Origin: Kistimonas asteriae
Lineage (GTDB): Bacteria > Pseudomonadota > Gammaproteobacteria > Pseudomonadales > Endozoicomonadaceae
Assembly (NCBI RefSeq): GCF_018263925.1
Contig: NZ_JAEVHF010000003.1
Location: 124,001-188,000, forward strand
DNA length: 64,000 nt
Reading direction: 5' to 3'
Translations under genes and position numbers: made by a program
The notes under the pieces: model-generated
Told to the model about the DNA's origin: nothing
Databases searched by the model: none
What the model saw: only the letters and a program-made list of their open reading frames with translations
In this document: one piece after another, positions 39,210-48,466 of the stretch
Numbering within the stretch: position 1 is the stretch's first letter
How the letters are laid out: each line of letters starts with the position of its first letter

Positions 39210-39245
39210 AACGCTCTGAGCCGCTGGCCAGAGCGTTTTCTTTCT
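39210..39245 (+). terminator. Intrinsic terminator of rnt
   Basis: AACGCTCTG / CAGAGCGTT stem with a 10-base loop and the T-rich tail TTCTTTC, 18 bp past the rnt stop. It isolates rnt from the leader/transporter unit downstream. Confidence 0.85.
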
Positions 39246-39266
39246 CGAAAAATTCTTACAAAAACC

Positions 39267-39295
39267 TTGCAGTCCTGCCGCCGTTCAGGTTATTT
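39267..39295 (+). promoter_or_regulatory. Candidate promoter of the His leader and transporter
   Basis: TTGCAG (-35-like) and TTATTT (-10-like) separated by 17 bases, placed between the rnt terminator and the leader peptide start at 39351. Confidence 0.45.
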
Positions 39296-39350
39296 TTCCA
39301 GCAACTGCAGACGCAGTTCAGTCCAGATACACCATTACCGAGACAATAAG

Positions 39351-39455
39351 ATGCTAATACTCTTTGACTCATACTGCTCACCTCTAACGGTCACTTCTGA
39401 ATCTGTCTGCTCTGTCTGCCTGCACCATTCCCACCTGCACCACCATCATCACTGA
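39351..39455 (+). CDS. Histidine-rich leader peptide (34 aa)
   Basis: Short frame MLILFDSYCSPL... ending in CLHHSHLHHHHH directly before TGA: eight His in the last ten residues. It resembles his leader peptides such as E. coli HisL, which sense charged tRNA-His by ribosome stalling. It lies 136 bp ahead of a YuiF-like transporter, a family predicted to carry histidine, so it probably controls that gene. I see no classic T-run terminator between leader and transporter. The RNA there can fold (CCGTGT with ACACGG around 39514-39554; ACCT with AGGT over the transporter ribosome binding site), so control may be translational or Rho-dependent. Confidence 0.78.
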   Translation: MLILFDSYCSPLTVTSESVCSVCLHHSHLHHHHH

Positions 39456-39591
39456 AACCAACGTTTCAAACGGATTCTGTTAGCTATTCTGACCGCTTCC
39501 GACAGTTATTCTGCCCGTGTCACCGCATAAGCTGATGCATAATTAAGAACACGGCGGCAACCCAAACATTTAAGACCTGAAGGTTTGACCC
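39456..39591 (+). promoter_or_regulatory. Putative attenuation region between His leader and transporter
   Basis: 136 bp of leader RNA. The direct repeat TATTCTGACCG / TATTCTGCCCG lies at 39484 and 39508. The outer stem CCGTGT / ACACGG encloses an inner GCAT / ATGC hairpin. Just before the ATG, ACCTGAAGGT could hide the AAGG ribosome binding site. These are eye-found pairings, not a computed fold. Confidence 0.4.
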
Positions 39592-40917
39592 ATGAACGCA
39601 GTGATTGTTGCGGTGGTCATCATGCTCTCCTTGAGCCTGATGCGCGTAAACGTGATTTTAGCCCTTTTCCTGGGCGCTCTGGCCGGCGGCCTGACCGGCG
39701 GACTCAATCTGGAAGAGACCCTGTCCGCCTTTGGTGCGGGACTGGGTGGCGGCGCCAGCATTGCCCTGAGTTACGCATTACTCGGCGCCTTTGCCATGGC
39801 GATCTCCCGCTCCGGCATTCCCGAAGCCCTGGCCGGCGGCATCATCACGCAGATGGATAAAGCCAAGGCGAAAGGCAACCCTCGCCTGATCAAGCTTGGC
39901 CTGCTGGGCAGCATTATTCTGATGGCCATTGCCTCACAGAATCTGATACCCGTTCACATCGCCTTTATACCGATCCTGATTCCCCCGCTGCTGGGCGCCT
40001 TCAGCCGCATGCAACTGGATCGACGCCAGGTGGCCTGTGTGATCACCTTCGGTCTGACAGCGACCTATATGCTGTTCCCGGTTGGTTTCGGCAATATTTA
40101 TCTGAATGAGATCCTGGCCGCCAACCTGAAAACCAACGGCCTTGATACCACCGGATTCTCCATGTCCAGCGCCATGATCATTCCAGTAGTCGGTATGTTC
40201 CTGGGTATGCTCACAGCAGTGTTCATTACCTATCGCAAACCAAGAACCTATCGCATTGATGAACCGTCCGCCTCCAGCGCTCAAGCAATCCCCAAGGTAT
40301 CCAGAAAAAATGCGCTGATAACAGGGCTCGCAGTCATACTGGCACTGACGGCACAACTGCAAACCGGCTCCATGAGCCTTGGCGCTCTGGTGGGCTGCAT
40401 GACTCTGGTCATTGGTGGCGTCATCTGCTGGCGCTCAGCTGATGACGTGTTTGTTCAGGGGATGAAAATGATGGCTTTCTGCGGCTTTATCATGATTACT
40501 GCCGCCGGCTTTTCTGAAGTGCTTAGAACGACAGGCGCCGTGCCTCAGCTGGTCAACGCTATCGGTGAAATGATTCAGGGGAATAAAGGGCTGGCTGCAT
40601 TCATGATGCTGCTGGTCGGCCTGCTGGTGACCATGGGTATTGGCTCATCCTTTTCGACCGTACCCATCATTGCGACACTGTATGTGCCGCTTGGCCTCTC
40701 CCTTGGATTTTCTCCATTGGCCGTTGCGGCTCTAGTTGGCACATCCGGCGCACTGGGCGACGCCGGCTCACCGGCTTCCGATTCCACCATCGGCCCCACT
40801 GCCGGCTTGAATGCTGACGGTCAACACGACCACATCAGGGATTCCGTTATCCCGACATTCATCCACTATAACCTGCCGCTACTGGTATTCGGCTGGGTCG
40901 CCGCCATGATCCTGTAA
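39592..40917 (+). CDS. YuiF-like Na+/H+ antiporter-family transporter (probable histidine permease)
   Basis: A 441-residue inner membrane protein with about 11-12 membrane segments. The family motifs are ALFLGALAGGLTGGLNLEETLSAFGAGLGGGASIALSYALLGAFAMAISRSG, IASQNLIPVHIAFIPILIPPLL and LGDAGSPASDSTIGPT. It belongs to the NhaC/YuiF-type group often annotated Na+/H+ antiporter; YuiF members have been predicted to be histidine transporters from his-specific regulation. The His-rich leader just upstream supports histidine (or a precursor) as substrate. A strong bidirectional terminator follows. Confidence 0.85.
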   Translation: MNAVIVAVVIMLSLSLMRVNVILALFLGALAGGLTGGLNLEETLSAFGAGLGGGASIALSYALLGAFAMAISRSGIPEALAGGIITQMDKAKAKGNPRLIKLGLLGSIILMAIASQNLIPVHIAFIPILIPPLLGAFSRMQLDRRQVACVITFGLTATYMLFPVGFGNIYLNEILAANLKTNGLDTTGFSMSSAMIIPVVGMFLGMLTAVFITYRKPRTYRIDEPSASSAQAIPKVSRKNALITGLAVILALTAQLQTGSMSLGALVGCMTLVIGGVICWRSADDVFVQGMKMMAFCGFIMITAAGFSEVLRTTGAVPQLVNAIGEMIQGNKGLAAFMMLLVGLLVTMGIGSSFSTVPIIATLYVPLGLSLGFSPLAVAALVGTSGALGDAGSPASDSTIGPTAGLNADGQHDHIRDSVIPTFIHYNLPLLVFGWVAAMIL

Positions 40918-40920
40918 ATA

Positions 40921-40952
40921 AAAAAGCCCTGCAATTGCAGGGCTTTCTTTTT
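40921..40952. terminator. Bidirectional terminator, transporter / peroxiredoxin
   Basis: AAAGCCCTGC / GCAGGGCTTT around AATT, with an A run before and a T-rich stretch after. It serves both convergent genes. Confidence 0.9.
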
Positions 40953-40971
40953 ATCTGTATTGAAAAATCAA

Positions 40972-41574
40972 TTACAGCTCATCAGCATTCTCAGACAAGT
41001 AAGCAGCAACACCATTCGGATTAGCCTGCATACCTTTTTTGCCTTTTTCCCAGTTAGCCGGGCAGACTTCGCCGTGCTCTTCGTGGAACTGCAGGGCATC
41101 AACCAGACGCAGCAGCTCGTCAATGTTACGGCCCAGTGGCAGGTCGTTCACGATCTGGGCGCGAACAGTGCCTTCCTTGTCGATCAGGAATGCACCACGG
41201 AACGCTACGCCACCTTCAGATTCCACGTCGTACGCCTTGGCGATGTCGTGACGCATGTCGGCAGCCAGTGTGTAACCCACCTGACCAATACCCCCCTTGT
41301 CTACCGGGGTGTTACGCCATGCGTTGTGGCTGAAGTGGGAGTCAATGGAAACACCGACCACTTCAACACCTTTTTCCTTGAACTGCTCAATACGGTGATC
41401 CAGTGCAATCAGCTCTGAAGGGCAGACAAAGGTGAAATCCAGCGGATAGAAGAACACCAGGCCGTATTTACCCTTGATGGCTTCTGCAAAGTTGTACTCG
41501 TCGACAATCGTGCCGTCAGCCAGAACCGCAGGAACAGTGAAGTCAGGTGCTTTCTTACCTACCAATACGCCCAT
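40972..41574 (-). CDS. Typical 2-Cys peroxiredoxin (AhpC/Prx1 type)
   Basis: A 200-residue peroxidase reducing H2O2 and organic peroxides. The peroxidatic Cys51 is in DFTFVCPSE and the resolving Cys171 in EVCPANWEKGKKGM, with GGVAFRGAFLIDKEG between. The C-terminal YF-type extension is replaced by AAYLSENADEL. It lies in the rnt-prx-grxD neighbourhood typical of Pseudomonas, although the bacterioferritin genes found there are absent. Confidence 0.94.
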   Translation of the reverse strand: MGVLVGKKAPDFTVPAVLADGTIVDEYNFAEAIKGKYGLVFFYPLDFTFVCPSELIALDHRIEQFKEKGVEVVGVSIDSHFSHNAWRNTPVDKGGIGQVGYTLAADMRHDIAKAYDVESEGGVAFRGAFLIDKEGTVRAQIVNDLPLGRNIDELLRLVDALQFHEEHGEVCPANWEKGKKGMQANPNGVAAYLSENADEL

Positions 41575-41800
41575 TGAGCTTCTCCATCAGTATTGATCAA
41601 CTGGACCGACAGGGATTACCCCTGCCGGTCCGGGACAAATGATCTACATCATATACCCTGTACCGAAGATCGCCTACCGCCGACACCGGAAATCCTGATA
41701 GAAATTTTATCTCTGCCTGATAGAAAAATTTAATCGACAGAATACAGAAACGAAATGGGGAAACAGAAGGAACAAAAACGAGCAAGAAACACAGTAACAA
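41575..41800. other. Gap between peroxiredoxin and grxD
   Basis: Upstream region of the peroxiredoxin gene. AT-rich with many A runs; no gene or clear OxyR-type site seen. Confidence 0.3.
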
Positions 41801-41802
41801 AG

Positions 41803-41840
41803 GCAAAAAAGGAACCGGCTATCCCTTTGGGATAACCGGT
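41803..41840 (-). terminator. Intrinsic terminator of grxD
   Basis: Reverse-strand stem ACCGG-TATCCC / GGGATA-CCGGT with one internal mismatch and a 3-base loop, followed by CCTTTTTT. Confidence 0.88.
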
Positions 41841-41852
41841 CGCAGAAAGAGC

Positions 41853-42209
41853 TTACGCCTGTCCTGCACTGTCAGAGGGCTCTGACTCACCCTTCACCGC
41901 TGCCTTGATCATTGACTGCAGCTCACCCTTCTCGTAGAGGTCTACGAGGATGTCACTGCCGCCCACCAACTCACCCTTGATCCAGAGCTGAGGAAAAGTC
42001 GGCCAGTTCGCGTATTTCGGCAGGTTGGCACGAATCTCGGGATTTTCCAGAATATCCACATACGCGAACTTCTCACCACAGGCGATCAGAATCTGAACAG
42101 CGCGTGAAGAAAAGCCACACTGCGGCATTCTCGGGGATCCTTTCATGTATAGCAGGACATCATTGTCAGCTATCTGCTGCTTAATCTGTTCGATCACGTC
42201 CTCTGACAT
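41853..42209 (-). CDS. grxD: Monothiol glutaredoxin (Grx4 type)
   Basis: A 118-residue monothiol glutaredoxin. The active site PQCGFS has Cys31, and VLLYMKGSPRMP, NWPTFPQLWIKGELVGG and GG.DI complete the glutathione/[2Fe-2S]-binding surface. It carries and delivers Fe-S clusters with BolA-type partners. It is single-gene with a strong terminator. Confidence 0.95.
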   Translation of the reverse strand: MSEDVIEQIKQQIADNDVLLYMKGSPRMPQCGFSSRAVQILIACGEKFAYVDILENPEIRANLPKYANWPTFPQLWIKGELVGGSDILVDLYEKGELQSMIKAAVKGESEPSDSAGQA

Positions 42210-42259
42210 GTATTACCTCTGGTCTTGGGTATATAAATCAGTGCGAATTATAACCTTCA

Positions 42260-43570
42260 TCACCGGATACAGTTCAACCACTTCCCTCTGACAATCCAGA
42301 CATGGGCATGACGCAACCGTCTCGCAGGGCGTTTCGGCCGCTGTTCATTGATCAGAAAACATAACGGAATGGACAGCAACATACAGACCAGCAATGGCAG
42401 CATCGCCGCCTGGTAGGAAGCGACATCAAGCGCTCCCTGGCTGGCCAGTGCCCGATCCAGCAACCAACCGGAGACCGGTTGAAACAGGGGAGAACCGATC
42501 AGCATCAGCGCATTAAGCAATGCGATGGCAGTGGCCCGAATTCGGCAGCAGACAATATTCCGTACCGCACCATACACCAGCGCATAGGAGCCTGACGCTA
42601 ACCCCATGAAAAAGAGTATCGCTGACATCCCAAGCAGTGACAGAGGCTGATACATTACCACCCACATGGCCACGGCCACTAGCACAGCCCCCCCCACCAG
42701 CACCGGTTTATTCTTGCCCGTCAGACTGGCCATCATGCCGCACAAAGGTGTCCCCACCGCCAGCCCCAGAAAAATCAACGCCGTGCCTTCCGCCACCTCG
42801 CGCGGACATTCCGGGTACAGGTTGTTGAGATAGGGAATACACCATAACTGGGCAAAACTGCTGATCAGGGCGTAAATGACACCGCCATAAAAGGCACAGA
42901 TCCAGAAAACCGGCAGGTGCATCAACTTCCCCAGGGTATCGACCAGCCCCAAGGCCTGGGGATCGCTCTCATCCAGATTCAGGTCCGCATCCTTGGCAAA
43001 GGACGGCCTGTCACGCACGAAGAACGCGATAGCGATAGCAATAACCGCTGCCAGAACGCCCATGTCCAAAAAAGCTGACCGCCATTGTCCATCATAGGTT
43101 TCCAGCACCACGCTGCCAGCGCCACCACCCAGCATGGCCACCATTTCGATAATTCCGGCAATCAGGGGAAACCAGGCCGCTGGATACCAGTTACCAGCCA
43201 GGTACATACACCCCGTAATCCCCGCTGCGGCGGCAACGCCCATCAGCATCCGCCCCAACACCGCCATCTGCCACGTGTCAGCCAAGGAAAACAGCAGACA
43301 ACCAAGGGTAACGGCCAATAACGACACAAACATGGCCCACCGAGCCCCCCAGCGGTCGATCACCAAACCTGCCGGCACCTGACAAATCATATAGGTACAG
43401 ACAAAGGCACTGGATATAAAACCGATCTGGGCCGGAGAAACGGAAAGATCAGCCATCAACGCTGGTACAAACATCCCCGGCGCGCCCTGTAGCATGAATT
43501 GAAGGAAACAAAACAATGATGCGGTGCCACACACCAGCGCGGCACGCCAGCCCGCTCTTTTGCCAGTCAT
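42260..43570 (-). CDS. MFS transporter
   Basis: 436 residues from the ATG at 43570 (GGAG 9 bases upstream). Twelve hydrophobic spans. MFS motif A-like loop VIDRWGARWAMF follows span 2, and the opening PAQIGFISSAFVCTYMICQVPAGLV is typical of the anion:cation symporter/ACS-like group. The substrate is not predictable. Reverse strand, alone. Confidence 0.85.
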   Translation of the reverse strand: MTGKRAGWRAALVCGTASLFCFLQFMLQGAPGMFVPALMADLSVSPAQIGFISSAFVCTYMICQVPAGLVIDRWGARWAMFVSLLAVTLGCLLFSLADTWQMAVLGRMLMGVAAAAGITGCMYLAGNWYPAAWFPLIAGIIEMVAMLGGGAGSVVLETYDGQWRSAFLDMGVLAAVIAIAIAFFVRDRPSFAKDADLNLDESDPQALGLVDTLGKLMHLPVFWICAFYGGVIYALISSFAQLWCIPYLNNLYPECPREVAEGTALIFLGLAVGTPLCGMMASLTGKNKPVLVGGAVLVAVAMWVVMYQPLSLLGMSAILFFMGLASGSYALVYGAVRNIVCCRIRATAIALLNALMLIGSPLFQPVSGWLLDRALASQGALDVASYQAAMLPLLVCMLLSIPLCFLINEQRPKRPARRLRHAHVWIVRGKWLNCIR

Positions 43571-43980
43571 GATCACACTCCAGCGTGCGAACAACTTGCA
43601 TTGATGCTTAACAGGTTATCTGGATATCACACCCAGGCGCCTGCAACCCGCTACGTGTCAATCAACAATTGATAGGGAATACATGCAGCGCAGGTAAGTA
43701 TATTCACGGATTAAAAATCAGCCGCATATGAAAAACGCATAAGCTTAGGCAGCCTTACCGGCAACAAAGCATAACCGTCCCCGTCCCCGAGCAGGTACCG
43801 GAAGCGAGCCATTGCCGAAAGCTGGAAGCACTATGACATGTCCCTATCCACCGCTGATAATTGCCATCTCTCCCCCTGCCGATTACCATCAACGCCCAAC
43901 TCATGCGGCAAGCCACGACTGATCCAGAACGGCTGGTCAACGCCTGAGTCGGGCATTCTACAACGACCTTACGGAAATCC
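43571..43980. other. Intergenic region between MFS and ABC ATPase genes
   Basis: 410 bp between divergent genes; AT-rich in 43650-43740, GC-rich further right. No supported gene, hairpin or operator identified. The reverse open frame reaching into the ATPase gene is unconvincing. Confidence 0.35.
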
Positions 43981-45015
43981 ATGACGCCACACCTGCTCAC
44001 CGTTGATACGCTATCCTGCCACTACGGCAGCCAGGCTGCTGTTGATGCCGTCAGCTTTGTGATCGAAAAAGGTGAGGCTGCCTGCCTGCTGGGTCCAAGC
44101 GGCTGCGGTAAAACCACCACCCTGCGTGCCATTGCCGGTTTTGAACGGATCACTTCCGGCAGCATTCTGCTCGCCGGTACCGCCCTGTCGACACCGGATT
44201 TCCAGGTTCCCCCGGAAAAACGTCAGCTGGGCATGGTGTTTCAGGACTACGCCTTATTCCCTCACCTGACCATCAGGGACAATATCGCTTTCGGGATTCA
44301 CAAGAAGGCAAACTGCAAAGCAACGGTTGATCGTCTGCTGGATTTGACCGGACTCGTCACCCTGGCCAAGCGTTACCCCCATGAATTGTCCGGCGGACAA
44401 CAGCAGCGGGTCGCACTGGCCCGCGCCCTCGCCCCGGAACCACGCCTGCTGCTGCTTGACGAACCCTTTTCCAATCTGGATGCGGAGCTGCGCACCAGCC
44501 TCGCCCGCGAAGTGCGCGACATTCTTCAGGCAGCACAGATCAGCGCGATCCTGGTCACCCATGACCAGGATGAAGCTTTTTCATTTGCAGACAAGATCGG
44601 CGTGATGCAAAACGGCAAACTGTTACAGTGGGATACACCAGAAAATCTCTATGACACACCAGCCACCGCCTTTACAGCCCGGTTTATCGGTGAAGGGTGC
44701 CTGATCCCCGGTAAAGTCATCGACGGGCAGACCCAGACCGAACTGGGCACTCTGCCCAATCTGCAGTCTTACCCTGAGAATCGTACTGTCGAGGTGCTCA
44801 TCCGTCCGGATAACCTCAGCCTGGAAACCCAGAGTCCTTACAAAGGCAAAGTTATCCGACGCACCTTTCAGGGAAGCCACACCCTGCTACATATCGCGCT
44901 ACCTTCAAACCAGGTCATTACGGTCACCGTACCGGGAAAGACAACCTTGCAAGCTGGCGATAAAACAGGGCTCAGTCTTAACGAGGAAGCGCTGCCTGCA
45001 TACCTCGTTGACTGA
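43981..45015 (+). CDS. FbpC/PotA-like ABC transporter ATP-binding protein, orphan
   Basis: A 344-residue ATPase subunit. Walker A GPSGCGKTT (38-46), Q-loop Q88, signature LSGGQQQR (136-143), Walker B LLLLDE (156-161), H-loop His194, and a C-terminal TOBE-type domain (260-344). It is most like ferric-iron/sulfate/polyamine uptake ATPases; FQDYALFPHLTIRDNIAFG is typical of FbpC. No permease or binding-protein gene is next to it, so its partners must lie elsewhere. Confidence 0.88.
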   Translation: MTPHLLTVDTLSCHYGSQAAVDAVSFVIEKGEAACLLGPSGCGKTTTLRAIAGFERITSGSILLAGTALSTPDFQVPPEKRQLGMVFQDYALFPHLTIRDNIAFGIHKKANCKATVDRLLDLTGLVTLAKRYPHELSGGQQQRVALARALAPEPRLLLLDEPFSNLDAELRTSLAREVRDILQAAQISAILVTHDQDEAFSFADKIGVMQNGKLLQWDTPENLYDTPATAFTARFIGEGCLIPGKVIDGQTQTELGTLPNLQSYPENRTVEVLIRPDNLSLETQSPYKGKVIRRTFQGSHTLLHIALPSNQVITVTVPGKTTLQAGDKTGLSLNEEALPAYLVD

Positions 45016-45030
45016 GACCCGGACACACTC

Positions 45031-45852
45031 TCACGATGAATAGTTTCGCGCCTGATGATAGAGGGGCATCACCTTTGGCATGTAGTGACGAAGGCCGATA
45101 ATGCGCGTCTCCGTCGCTGGGTGGGTGCTCATAAATTCCGGGGGCTGGTCGCCGCCCTGCTTCGCCATTTTCTGCCACAGCGTAATGGCAGCCTGTGGGT
45201 GGTAACCTGCACGGGCCATCAGCTCAAGGCCGATGATATCGGCTTCCGCCTCCTTCTCCCGGCTGTTGGGTAATGTCAGGGCATACTGAACGACATTGTT
45301 TGCCAACCCCATCACATTGTCATCCAGTCCCAACAATGCGCCGACGGCTCCCCTCCCAAGCTCAACGGCATACGCTTCGGACATGGCCTCACGACCATGC
45401 TCACGCAATGCATGCGCCATTTCATGGCCCATGATGGCGGCAATTTCATCATCGGTGAGTTTCAGGCGATCAATAATCCCGCTGTAAAACAGGATTTTCC
45501 CCCCGGGCATACAGCTGGCGTTCATCACATCGCTCTGGATAACATTCACTTCCCAGCGCCACTGCTGGGCATCCACCCGAAATGCCCGAGTTTCATCGAC
45601 CAGGTTGGCGGCAATGCGACGCAGCCGCTTCAGGGTGGCATCGTCCGTATTCAGGGTTTTCTTGCCGCCGGCCTCTTTAATGGTGTTGTGATAGGCCGCG
45701 GCTGACATGGTATCCACCTGCTCAGCGCTAAGCAGGGCGAACATCCGCTGCTCCCGCTGAACCCCCACCACCCCACTGTCAGTGGTGTTAATCGTCTGAC
45801 ACCCCACCAGTACCGATAACAGCAAACCTGCAAAAACTGTTTTGATTGTCAT
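45031..45852 (-). CDS. M48-family metalloprotease, lipoprotein
   Basis: 273 residues from the ATG at 45852 (AGGGGTCAGGG upstream). Lipobox VLVGC with Cys18. Zinc site HEMAH (143-147) with the downstream Glu in NSREKEAEADIIGLELMARAGYHPQAA. A LoiP/YcaL-like periplasmic peptidase, probably outer-membrane anchored and involved in envelope protein quality control. It is convergent with the ABC ATPase. Confidence 0.92.
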   Translation of the reverse strand: MTIKTVFAGLLLSVLVGCQTINTTDSGVVGVQREQRMFALLSAEQVDTMSAAAYHNTIKEAGGKKTLNTDDATLKRLRRIAANLVDETRAFRVDAQQWRWEVNVIQSDVMNASCMPGGKILFYSGIIDRLKLTDDEIAAIMGHEMAHALREHGREAMSEAYAVELGRGAVGALLGLDDNVMGLANNVVQYALTLPNSREKEAEADIIGLELMARAGYHPQAAITLWQKMAKQGGDQPPEFMSTHPATETRIIGLRHYMPKVMPLYHQARNYSS

Positions 45853-46001
45853 GCCCTGACCCCTGACACATTCTCTTGCCCGCACGCATGCCTACAGCCA
45901 CATGCGACAGTTATTTATTCTATGGCAGTAATGCTACCATGAACCTCAGCCCGCTGCCGGGCAGAACCCACGCCCAAACCTGACCGGAACCGAACATCTG
46001 T

Positions 46002-46760
46002 ATGGACCATTTCGACCGCCGCACGGCCATTCTCGACTATATCAGCGGCAATGGTTACGCCACTATTGACGAACTGGCCCAGAATTTTCGCGTCACACCA
46101 CAGACCATCCGCCGGGATATTAACCAGCTCGCCAATGAGGGAAAGCTGAAACGCTATCACGGCGGTGCAGGCATTGACTCGTCCATCCAGAACACAGATT
46201 ACAATGACCGGGTTTCCCTCTCCTCCAATCAAAAGCAACGTATTGCCGCTGCCGTAGCGGCCGCCATCCCAAACCACTGCTCCCTGTTCATCAACATTGG
46301 CACCACCACCGAAGCCATCGCCCAGGCCCTGCTCGAACACCGCGGGCTCAGAGTCATTACCAATAATATCCATGTTGCCACGATTCTCAGCCAGAAAGAT
46401 GATTTTGATATCCTGCTGACCGGCGGCACGGTCAGGGGGGATGGCGGCCTGGTGGGTCAGGCCACTGAGGATTTCATCGAGCAGTTCAAGGTGGATTTTG
46501 GCATCCTCGGCATCAGTGGTATTGATGAGGATGGCTCCCTGCTGGATTTTGATTACCAGGAAGTCCACGTTTCCCGCGCCATTATGAATAACTCTCGACA
46601 GCTATTCCTGGCGGCGGATCATTCCAAGTTTGGCCGCAACGCCGTTGTGCGCCTGGATACCATCACCCGTTTTCACCACGTGTTTACTGACAGCAAACCC
46701 TCGCCCAGTATCTGTCAGCTACTGGATGAACATAGTGTCCAACTGACCTTGGCAGACTGA
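46002..46760 (+). CDS. glpR: Glycerol-3-phosphate regulon repressor (DeoR family)
   Basis: A 252-residue DeoR-family repressor. The N-terminal helix-turn-helix is [27 protein letters not shown] (residues 21-47), and the C-terminal sugar-phosphate domain has [16 protein letters not shown] and [13 protein letters not shown]. Its position just ahead of glpD identifies the effector as glycerol-3-phosphate. It likely represses glpD and uptake genes. Confidence 0.92.
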   Translation: MDHFDRRTAILDYISGNGYATIDELAQNFRVTPQTIRRDINQLANEGKLKRYHGGAGIDSSIQNTDYNDRVSLSSNQKQRIAAAVAAAIPNHCSLFINIGTTTEAIAQALLEHRGLRVITNNIHVATILSQKDDFDILLTGGTVRGDGGLVGQATEDFIEQFKVDFGILGISGIDEDGSLLDFDYQEVHVSRAIMNNSRQLFLAADHSKFGRNAVVRLDTITRFHHVFTDSKPSPSICQLLDEHSVQLTLAD

Positions 46761-46780
46761 CGACCTGAGATTCCGTTTCC

Positions 46781-46880
46781 ATTTCGTTATTTATTGTTCA
46801 GAAACGATTGAGTTTTCACTCACAAATTCTAAAATGAACATATTGTTTTCACTTATGAACACTAAATTTTCTAATTCGAA
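46781..46880 (+). promoter_or_regulatory. glpD promoter region with GlpR-operator-like repeats
   Basis: AT-rich gap between glpR and glpD. It contains an inverted pair (TTTCGTT ... AACGATT, 46782-46810) and repeats of TTTTCACT and ATGAACA (46813-46861), similar to GlpR half-sites. Probably the glpD operator; exact sites uncertain. Confidence 0.5.
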
Positions 46881-46894
46881 AATGGAATCCAACC

Positions 46895-48445
46895 ATGCAG
46901 GCTGTCGCACAACCGGGAATAACGGCTAAAAATCCTCTGGATATGCTCATCATTGGCGGTGGTATCAATGGCGTCGGCATTGCCCGCGATGCCGCCGGGC
47001 GCGGTCTGAGTGTTTTGCTTTGCGAACAGGCCGACCTGGCATCCGCCACGTCATCCGCCAGCAGCAAGCTGATTCATGGCGGTCTGCGTTACCTGGAGCA
47101 TTATGAATTCAGACTGGTTCGCGAAGCACTGAGAGAGCGGGAAGTGGTCTTGAAAAGCGCGCCTCACCTGGTGCAGCCCATGCGTTTTCAGCTCCCCCAT
47201 GCCCCTCACCTGCGTCCTGCCTGGATGATCCGCTGCGGCCTTTTTCTTTATGACACCCTGGCTCGCCGGGAAGTATTACCCGGCTGCCGCACAGTCAAGC
47301 TGGACGAACACTCACCACTAAAACCGACGTTCAAGACTACCTTTGAATACTCCGACTGCTGGGTTGATGACGCCCGCCTGGTGATCTGCAATGCGATTGC
47401 CGCCCGGGAGAAAGGGGCAAAAATCCTGACCCGAACCCGCTGCACCGGAGCCAAACGTCTTGGCGGCGCCAACCCCTGCTGGGAAATACAACTGACCCAA
47501 GAGACCGGGGAAACCATCCTTTACTACGCCAGAAGCCTGGTCAATGCCGCCGGTCCCTGGGTGGCGAGCTTTATAGAAAACCAGTTACAGCTCCATCCGG
47601 AATACGGAATCCGCATGATCAAGGGCAGCCATATTGTGGTTCCCAGGCTTCATGACCAGCCGCATGCCTATATTGTCCAGAACAGCGATAGCCGTATTGT
47701 GTTTGTTATCCCGTGGTTGGATAAATATTCCATCATTGGTACAACCGATATGGAATATGAAGGCGACCCCGCGAAAGCCGCCATTTCAGAGGAGGAAATT
47801 GAGTACCTCCTGGAGCTGGTTAACAGCAGCTTCCGCAAACAACTGACGAAAGCCGATATTGTTCACACCTTCTCAGGGGTTCGCCCACTGTGCAACGATG
47901 AGTCCAGCGACCCATCCGCTATCACCCGGGACTATACACTGACCGTCAGCGATCAAAGCGGCCACGTGCCGCTGCTGAACGTGTTTGGCGGCAAACTGAC
48001 CACCTATCGGAAATTAGCCGAGGCAGCACTGAAGAAACTGTCCCCCTGGCTCCCGGAATCAGGCCCCACATGGACTGCTAACGCACCACTGCCTGGCGGC
48101 GAATGCAGCGATATCAACACCTGTGCCAACGAACTCACTGAGGCCTATCCCTGGTTACCCGAAACGGTGCGTCAACGCTACCTCGGCACCTATGGTGCAC
48201 GCAGCAAAGACCTGCTTCAGCAGTGCCAATGCCTGGAAGATCTGGGTGAACACTTCGGTAATGGTTTATACGCCCGAGAAGTCGACTACCTGGTTGAGCA
48301 GGAATGGGCGGTGACGACTGACGATATTCTCTGGCGCCGCACCAAAACCGGTATGGAAATGCCAGCCAGTCAGGTGAATCGGTTGTGCCAATACCTGGCA
48401 GGCCATCAAATACCGCATTATGAAAGACTGAAACCGGCCTCCTGA
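46895..48445 (+). CDS. glpD: Aerobic glycerol-3-phosphate dehydrogenase
   Basis: A 516-residue membrane-associated flavoenzyme oxidising sn-glycerol-3-phosphate to DHAP and passing electrons to quinone. The FAD Rossmann motif is IIGGGINGVGIARDAAGRG near residue 20; SSASSKLIHGGLRYLEHYEFRLV and the late NVFGGKLTTYRKLAE are signatures. A hairpin spans its stop codon. With glpR it forms the glycerol catabolic locus; glpF/glpK are not in the window. Confidence 0.95.
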   Translation: MQAVAQPGITAKNPLDMLIIGGGINGVGIARDAAGRGLSVLLCEQADLASATSSASSKLIHGGLRYLEHYEFRLVREALREREVVLKSAPHLVQPMRFQLPHAPHLRPAWMIRCGLFLYDTLARREVLPGCRTVKLDEHSPLKPTFKTTFEYSDCWVDDARLVICNAIAAREKGAKILTRTRCTGAKRLGGANPCWEIQLTQETGETILYYARSLVNAAGPWVASFIENQLQLHPEYGIRMIKGSHIVVPRLHDQPHAYIVQNSDSRIVFVIPWLDKYSIIGTTDMEYEGDPAKAAISEEEIEYLLELVNSSFRKQLTKADIVHTFSGVRPLCNDESSDPSAITRDYTLTVSDQSGHVPLLNVFGGKLTTYRKLAEAALKKLSPWLPESGPTWTANAPLPGGECSDINTCANELTEAYPWLPETVRQRYLGTYGARSKDLLQQCQCLEDLGEHFGNGLYAREVDYLVEQEWAVTTDDILWRRTKTGMEMPASQVNRLCQYLAGHQIPHYERLKPAS

Positions 48446-48457
48446 GACCGGTTTCAG
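48428..48457. terminator. 10-bp hairpin across the glpD stop codon
   Basis: CTGAAACCGG / CCGGTTTCAG with a 10-base loop that contains the glpD TGA; no T run. It lies between convergent glpD and metE and may end or protect either transcript. Confidence 0.5.
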
Positions 48458-48466
48458 TCACCACGA

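Noticed and set aside
43755..44000. 81-residue reverse frame between the MFS and ABC genes
   Set aside because: Starts inside the ATPase gene, no ribosome binding site, no family resemblance.
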